A DNA stretch of 64,000 nt from positions 1 through 64,000 of the forward strand of contig NZ_KZ478000.1 of the NCBI RefSeq assembly GCF_002837185.1, read 5' to 3'. The translations under genes and the position numbers were made by a program. This document shows, piece after piece, positions 59,983 to 64,000 of the stretch. Numbering within the stretch: position 1 is the first letter of the stretch; each line of letters begins with the position of its first letter. Below the pieces are notes generated by a model that was not told the origin of the DNA, searched no databases, and was given only the letters and a program-made list of their open reading frames with translations. The stretch is from Pseudomonas fluorescens. Its GTDB lineage: Bacteria; Pseudomonadota; Gammaproteobacteria; Pseudomonadales; Pseudomonadaceae.

Positions 59983-62900
59983 ATGCCCAACCCCGTTGAT
60001 TCCGTGCCACCACTGCCCCGCATCTACGCCTTGGATCCCCAAGAGGCGGAACAACGCTGGGACAGCGCCCCGCAACTGCTGTCGGCACTCAATGCCGCGC
60101 GGCTGGGCGCATGGTGCTGGGAAATCGACACTGGGAAAATCAACTGGTCCCGAGGCACTCAGGCATTGTTTGGCTACGATCCGCGCCAGCCATTGCCCAA
60201 TGACCTCAACTACCTCGACCTTTTGGCGCCGGAAGACCGCGCCCACGTAGTCAGGGCATTTCATGCGGTGCTGGCCGGCGAACCGGTCGAACAGGCCATG
60301 CATCACCGCATCCAATGGCCCGATGGCAGCCTGCACTGGCTGGAAATCAACGGCAGCCTGGTGCCGGACAAAAACGGCAGGCGCCAAATGATCGGGGTGA
60401 TCCGCGAGATCACTCACCAGCGCGAGCGGGAACACGCCCTCAGCCACTCTGAAAAACGCTTCGCCACGCTCTTCCACCTGTGCCCGAACATGGTGCTGCT
60501 GACGCGCCAGTCCGACGGCCTGATCAGCGAGGCCAACCACCATTTCGAACTGCTGTTCGGCTGGCCGGTGGCGCAAGTCATTGGCCGTACGACGCTGGAG
60601 TTGGGCCTGTGGCGTCATCCGGAGCAACGCACGCACCTGGTCAAGGCGACCCAGCGCAAAGGTGAATCCATCACCATGGAAGTGCAGTTCTGTGCCAGCA
60701 ACGGCCAGATCCACGATGGCACGCTCAGTGCGCAAAAGGTCGAACTGGACGGTGAGGCCTACCTGATCAGCACCTTCCTCGACACCACCGAGCGCAAAAA
60801 CGCCGAGCAGGCGCTCAAGGACAGCCAGGAGCGCCTGGACCTGGCACTGGACTCGGCACAACTGGGCACCTGGGACTGGCACATCCCCACCGGCATGCTT
60901 TACGGCTCGGCCCGCGCCGCCCAGCTCCATGGCCTGCCGAGCGAACCGTTCCACGAGTCCTTCGATGCGTTTTTTGAAGGCATGTCCGATCAGGACCGCG
61001 AGGGCATGCGCCATGCCTACCGCAGCCTGCGCGAAGGCGCCGACGGCAACTACCAGTTGACCTACCGCGTACCCGCCGAGGACGGCAGCGTGCGCTACCT
61101 GGAAAGCCGCGCACGGCTGTATCGTGACGAATCCGGCAAGCCCCTGCGCATGGCCGGTACCTTGCTCGATATCACCGATCAGGTGGAACGCGAGCAGCGC
61201 CTGAGCGCGTCCGAAGAGAAATTCGCCAGCCTGTTCCAGGCCAGTCCCGACCCGATCTGCGTCACCTGCCTGGACAGTGGCGAGTTCATCGAGATCAACC
61301 CGGCGTTCACCCAGACGTTTGGCTGGACGGCCGCCGAAGTGATCGACAAAAGCGCCGAGCAGATCGGCCTGTGGGATGAATCGAGCAAGCGCCTGCAACG
61401 CATCCAGCGGGTGATTCGCGAACAGTCATTGAGCAATGTGGCCATCGTGGTGCATGCCAGGAACGGCCAGAGCCTGACCTGCGTGATTTCCAGCCGCCTG
61501 ATCAAGGTCAATGAGCAGCCGTGCATCGTCACGACCCTGCGCGATATCACCCAGCAGCAACGTTCGGAGGCGGCGCTCAAGGCCAGCGAAGAGAAGTTCG
61601 CCAAAGCCTTCCATTCCAGCCCCGACGCCATTTCGATCACCGAGCGCGACACGGGTCGATATGTGGAGGTCAATGATGGGTTTTGTCGCCTGACCGGCTA
61701 TCGCGCCGAAGAAGCCATCGGCCTCACCCTGTACCAGATTGGCATCTGGGCCGATGAAAACCAGCGCACCGCGCTGCTGGCCGAACTGCAGATCAAGGGG
61801 CGCATCCATCACCTTGAAATGCTTTGGCACAACAAGCGTGGCGAGGTGCTGGCAGTGGAGGTGTCGGTCGAACCGATTACCTTGAATGAAACGCCGTGCC
61901 TGCTACTGACCGCACGGGACGTGAGCCTGCTGAAAAGCGCCCAGGCACAGATCCGCCACCTGGCCTATCACGACCCGCTGACCAACCTGCCCAACCGCGC
62001 GCTGCTGATGGACCGCCTGAGCCAGCAGATCGCCCTGCTCAAGCGCCACAACCTGCGCGGCGCGCTGCTGTTCCTCGACCTCGACCACTTCAAGCACATC
62101 AACGACTCCCTCGGTCACCCGGTGGGCGATACCGTGTTGAAAATCGTCACCGCCCGCCTGGAAGCCAGTGTGCGCATGGAGGATACGGTGGCGCGCCTGG
62201 GCGGTGACGAGTTCGTGGTCCTGCTCAGCGGCCTGGAGGGCTCACGCACGCAAGTCAGCAGCCAGGTACAGGCGCTGGCCGATACCCTGCGCGAATTGCT
62301 CTCCGAACCGATGTTCCTCGACGGCCACCGTCTGCAGGTGACGCCAAGCATCGGCGTGGCGCTGATCCCCGACCATGGCACCACCCCCGCCGACCTGCTC
62401 AAACGCGCCGACATCGCCCTGTACCGCGCCAAGGATTCGGGGCGCAACACCACCCAAATGTTTCACAACAGCATGCAAAAAACCGCCAGCGAGCGCCTGC
62501 GCATGGAAACCGACCTGCGTCTGGCCCTGTCGCGCGGTGAATTCAGCGTGCACTACCAGCCCCAGGTGGATGCGCGCGGCAATAGGATCGTCGGCGCCGA
62601 GGCCCTGGTGCGCTGGCAGCACCCGCAACTGGGGGCGCAGTCGCCGGCGGAATTCATCAAGGTGCTGGAGGACAGCGGCTTGATCCTCGAGGTGGGTACC
62701 TGGATTCTTGACGAAGCATGCAGCGCATTGGCGCGGTTGATTGCCGAGGGCCTGGTGGACCCGTTGAATTTCAGCCTGTGCGTGAATATCAGCCCGCGGC
62801 AGTTTCGCCAGAACGACTTTGTGGAGCGGGTCGAGCGCAGCCTCACGCAACACCACCTGCCCTACAGTTTGCTGAAGCTGGAAATCACTGAAGGCATCGT

Positions 62901-63261
62901 GATCCAGAATCTGGACGACACGGTAATGAAGATGCGTCGCCTGAAAAAACTTGGCGTGAGCTTTGCGATGGATGATTTTGGCACCGGTTACTCATCCCTG
63001 ACCTACCTCAAGCGTTTGCCGGTGGATGGGCTGAAAATCGACCAGTCGTTTGTGCGTGACGCGACTCACGATCCCAATGACGCTGAAATCATCCGTGCCA
63101 TTGTTGCCATGGCCCGCAGCTTGAATCTGGAAGTAATTGCCGAAGGCGTGGAAACCGTGGAACAACTGGCCTTCCTGCAGAAGCTCGGCTGTCATTTGTA
63201 TCAGGGGTACTTGCATAGCCGGCCATTGCCGATAGAGGGGTTCAGGCAGTTACTGGAATAG
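59983..63261 (+). CDS. Five-PAS GGDEF-EAL dual-domain protein
   Basis: 1092 residues, no membrane helix. Five PAS domains in tandem: about residues 35-150, 160-275, 280-400, 410-525 and 530-650 (for example NAARLGAWCWEIDTGKINWS and FASLFQASPDPICVTCLDSG). The GGDEF domain keeps GGDEF (RLGGDEFVVLLS) with an RxxD inhibitory site (RMED) five residues ahead. The EAL domain retains GAEALVRW, EITEGI, MDDFGTGYSSL, KIDQSFV and IAEGVETVEQ. Both activities may be present, with PAS input selecting. No neighbouring gene suggests the signal. Confidence 0.92.
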   Translation: MPNPVDSVPPLPRIYALDPQEAEQRWDSAPQLLSALNAARLGAWCWEIDTGKINWSRGTQALFGYDPRQPLPNDLNYLDLLAPEDRAHVVRAFHAVLAGEPVEQAMHHRIQWPDGSLHWLEINGSLVPDKNGRRQMIGVIREITHQREREHALSHSEKRFATLFHLCPNMVLLTRQSDGLISEANHHFELLFGWPVAQVIGRTTLELGLWRHPEQRTHLVKATQRKGESITMEVQFCASNGQIHDGTLSAQKVELDGEAYLISTFLDTTERKNAEQALKDSQERLDLALDSAQLGTWDWHIPTGMLYGSARAAQLHGLPSEPFHESFDAFFEGMSDQDREGMRHAYRSLREGADGNYQLTYRVPAEDGSVRYLESRARLYRDESGKPLRMAGTLLDITDQVEREQRLSASEEKFASLFQASPDPICVTCLDSGEFIEINPAFTQTFGWTAAEVIDKSAEQIGLWDESSKRLQRIQRVIREQSLSNVAIVVHARNGQSLTCVISSRLIKVNEQPCIVTTLRDITQQQRSEAALKASEEKFAKAFHSSPDAISITERDTGRYVEVNDGFCRLTGYRAEEAIGLTLYQIGIWADENQRTALLAELQIKGRIHHLEMLWHNKRGEVLAVEVSVEPITLNETPCLLLTARDVSLLKSAQAQIRHLAYHDPLTNLPNRALLMDRLSQQIALLKRHNLRGALLFLDLDHFKHINDSLGHPVGDTVLKIVTARLEASVRMEDTVARLGGDEFVVLLSGLEGSRTQVSSQVQALADTLRELLSEPMFLDGHRLQVTPSIGVALIPDHGTTPADLLKRADIALYRAKDSGRNTTQMFHNSMQKTASERLRMETDLRLALSRGEFSVHYQPQVDARGNRIVGAEALVRWQHPQLGAQSPAEFIKVLEDSGLILEVGTWILDEACSALARLIAEGLVDPLNFSLCVNISPRQFRQNDFVERVERSLTQHHLPYSLLKLEITEGIVIQNLDDTVMKMRRLKKLGVSFAMDDFGTGYSSLTYLKRLPVDGLKIDQSFVRDATHDPNDAEIIRAIVAMARSLNLEVIAEGVETVEQLAFLQKLGCHLYQGYLHSRPLPIEGFRQLLE

Positions 63262-63328
63262 GCATTTTCTGAAATGCAGCATTGCAACAAAATGCACCCT
63301 GGGTTATCCCTGCCCAGGTGCACCATGG

Positions 63329-64000
63329 TCAAATCAGTGCAACGGCCTGACCACGTGTGGGGGGTCGCCCCTGTTTTCCCCATAGCTCCTCGCGGCCGTT
63401 GATGACCGCCACCGAATGCCCAGTACGGTTGCACATGCCTATCTGACCTCGGGCAAGGTCACTCACCGACACTCGTTTCATGTGGCTTTTCAACCCAAGG
63501 CGCAGAAAGCCTTCGCCCGGGCCGTTTTCATCCTCCCCGTTATTCAGACTATAAATCGCAGCCTGATAACTGCGACCGGCCGTGCGATCGTTGTTCTCCA
63601 TCTGCGCACGCTTGGCGCTGACGGCAAACAGGAACTGCGCATCCTTGAGCATGCCATTATCGGGCCCGGAGAACTTGGCGCCTCGGGTGCCCTCGGCCAA
63701 TTCGCCGTCAGTCAACGTGAGCCGAAAGCCATCGCGCATGACGACGTGGTACCCGCCATTGGTCTTGGCCACTTCCTGGAAAATATCCGTGGGGCTTTGT
63801 CCGAATCGGTACATTGCGGCCTTGATGGCCGATACCGTCACACAGTTGCCATCCGGGCCCTGGCGAAAGCCACTCCAGATATTGTCGGGCTTCGCGCCAC
63901 CGCGCTTGCTCGACAAACCCGGAATGCTCGCTGCGGCATCCGGTTTTGGCATCACCGGCTGGGGGGTTACCTGCGGAACAACAGGTGAAGGAACAGCGTC
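63329..64000 (-). CDS. Gene of unknown function with possible Cys/His active site (partial)
   Basis: At least 223 residues; the 5' end runs off the window. The visible N-terminal part is Pro-rich (VPSPVVPQVTPQPVMPKPDA). The body has DGNCVTVSAIKAAMYRFG with a Cys at a helix start, and near the C terminus RTGHSVAVINGREELWGK, a His followed by a beta strand, the arrangement of papain-like cysteine peptidases. I do not recognise the family. It could be a peptidase, a toxin or an effector. It converges on the GGDEF-EAL gene, 67 bases away, with an imperfect stem-loop between. Confidence 0.55.
   Translation of the reverse strand, partial: DAVPSPVVPQVTPQPVMPKPDAAASIPGLSSKRGGAKPDNIWSGFRQGPDGNCVTVSAIKAAMYRFGQSPTDIFQEVAKTNGGYHVVMRDGFRLTLTDGELAEGTRGAKFSGPDNGMLKDAQFLFAVSAKRAQMENNDRTAGRSYQAAIYSLNNGEDENGPGEGFLRLGLKSHMKRVSVSDLARGQIGMCNRTGHSVAVINGREELWGKQGRPPTRGQAVALI

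Overview
The window is chromosomal DNA from a Pseudomonas of the fluorescens group. This rests on the thrS-infC-rpmI-rplT-pheS-pheT-ihfA-merR-tRNA-Pro block, the cvpA-dedD-folC-accD-trpF-truA-fimV-usg-asd-leuB-leuD-leuC block (same gene order as I know from P. aeruginosa), an RsmE-type CsrA protein, DUF1654 and DUF2790 proteins, GC-rich coding sequence, and many REP/REPIN elements built on the GTGGGAGGGGGCTTGCCCCC hairpin. I see no prophage, integrase, insertion sequence or CRISPR array.

Layout. 0-9 kb is an accessory signalling and iron region: a TetR regulator, the C-terminal stump of a LacI-family regulator cut at a REP, a TonB-dependent siderophore receptor with a signalling (STN) domain, a GAF-GGDEF-EAL protein, a BdlA-like PAS-PAS chemoreceptor that ends at an in-frame TAG 34 codons before a stop overlapping the EAL gene, and a 4-helix-bundle chemoreceptor. 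9-10.5 kb holds a secreted trypsin-like protease. 10.7-18.2 kb is the translation block on the minus strand. 18.5-20.6 kb has small genes (secreted four-Cys protein, cold-shock protein, I78 inhibitor lipoprotein, two unknowns). 20.6-27.6 kb is the ribose operon rbsBACRKD plus a periplasmic nucleoside hydrolase, with a perfect LacI-type operator upstream of rbsB. 28-30.2 kb has periplasmic glutaminase-asparaginase and a DUF1654-endonuclease I pair behind a LexA-like box. 30.2-35.3 kb has an SPOR lipoprotein, rsmE, small unknowns, a HAD phosphatase, a DUF2790/response regulator/sensor kinase operon and a CigR-family protein. 35.3-37.6 kb is a pyroglutamyl peptidase-DUF979-DUF969 operon.

37.6-40.3 kb carries tRNA-Val(GAC), a PuuB-like oxidoreductase and a tRNA-Asp, tRNA-Asp, tRNA-Val(TAC) cluster. 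40.4-58.9 kb is the long minus-strand biosynthesis block: branched-chain amino acid (leuC, leuD, leuB), aspartate family (asd), tryptophan (trpF), fatty acid (accD), folate (folC), purine (purF) and methionine (metZ) genes, interspersed with truA, fimV, dedD and cvpA and broken up by three REPINs. A LysR regulator diverges from leuC. The window ends with a five-PAS GGDEF-EAL protein and a gene of unknown function running off the right edge with a possible Cys/His active site.

Most of the sequence is ordinary. The strongest items for follow-up are the interrupted chemoreceptor coupled to an EAL gene, the SOS-box DUF1654-endA pair, the Cys/His protein at the right edge, a hairpin-rich orphan stretch at 37.6-38.15 kb, the pcp-DUF979-DUF969 operon, and REPINs in both arm orientations.
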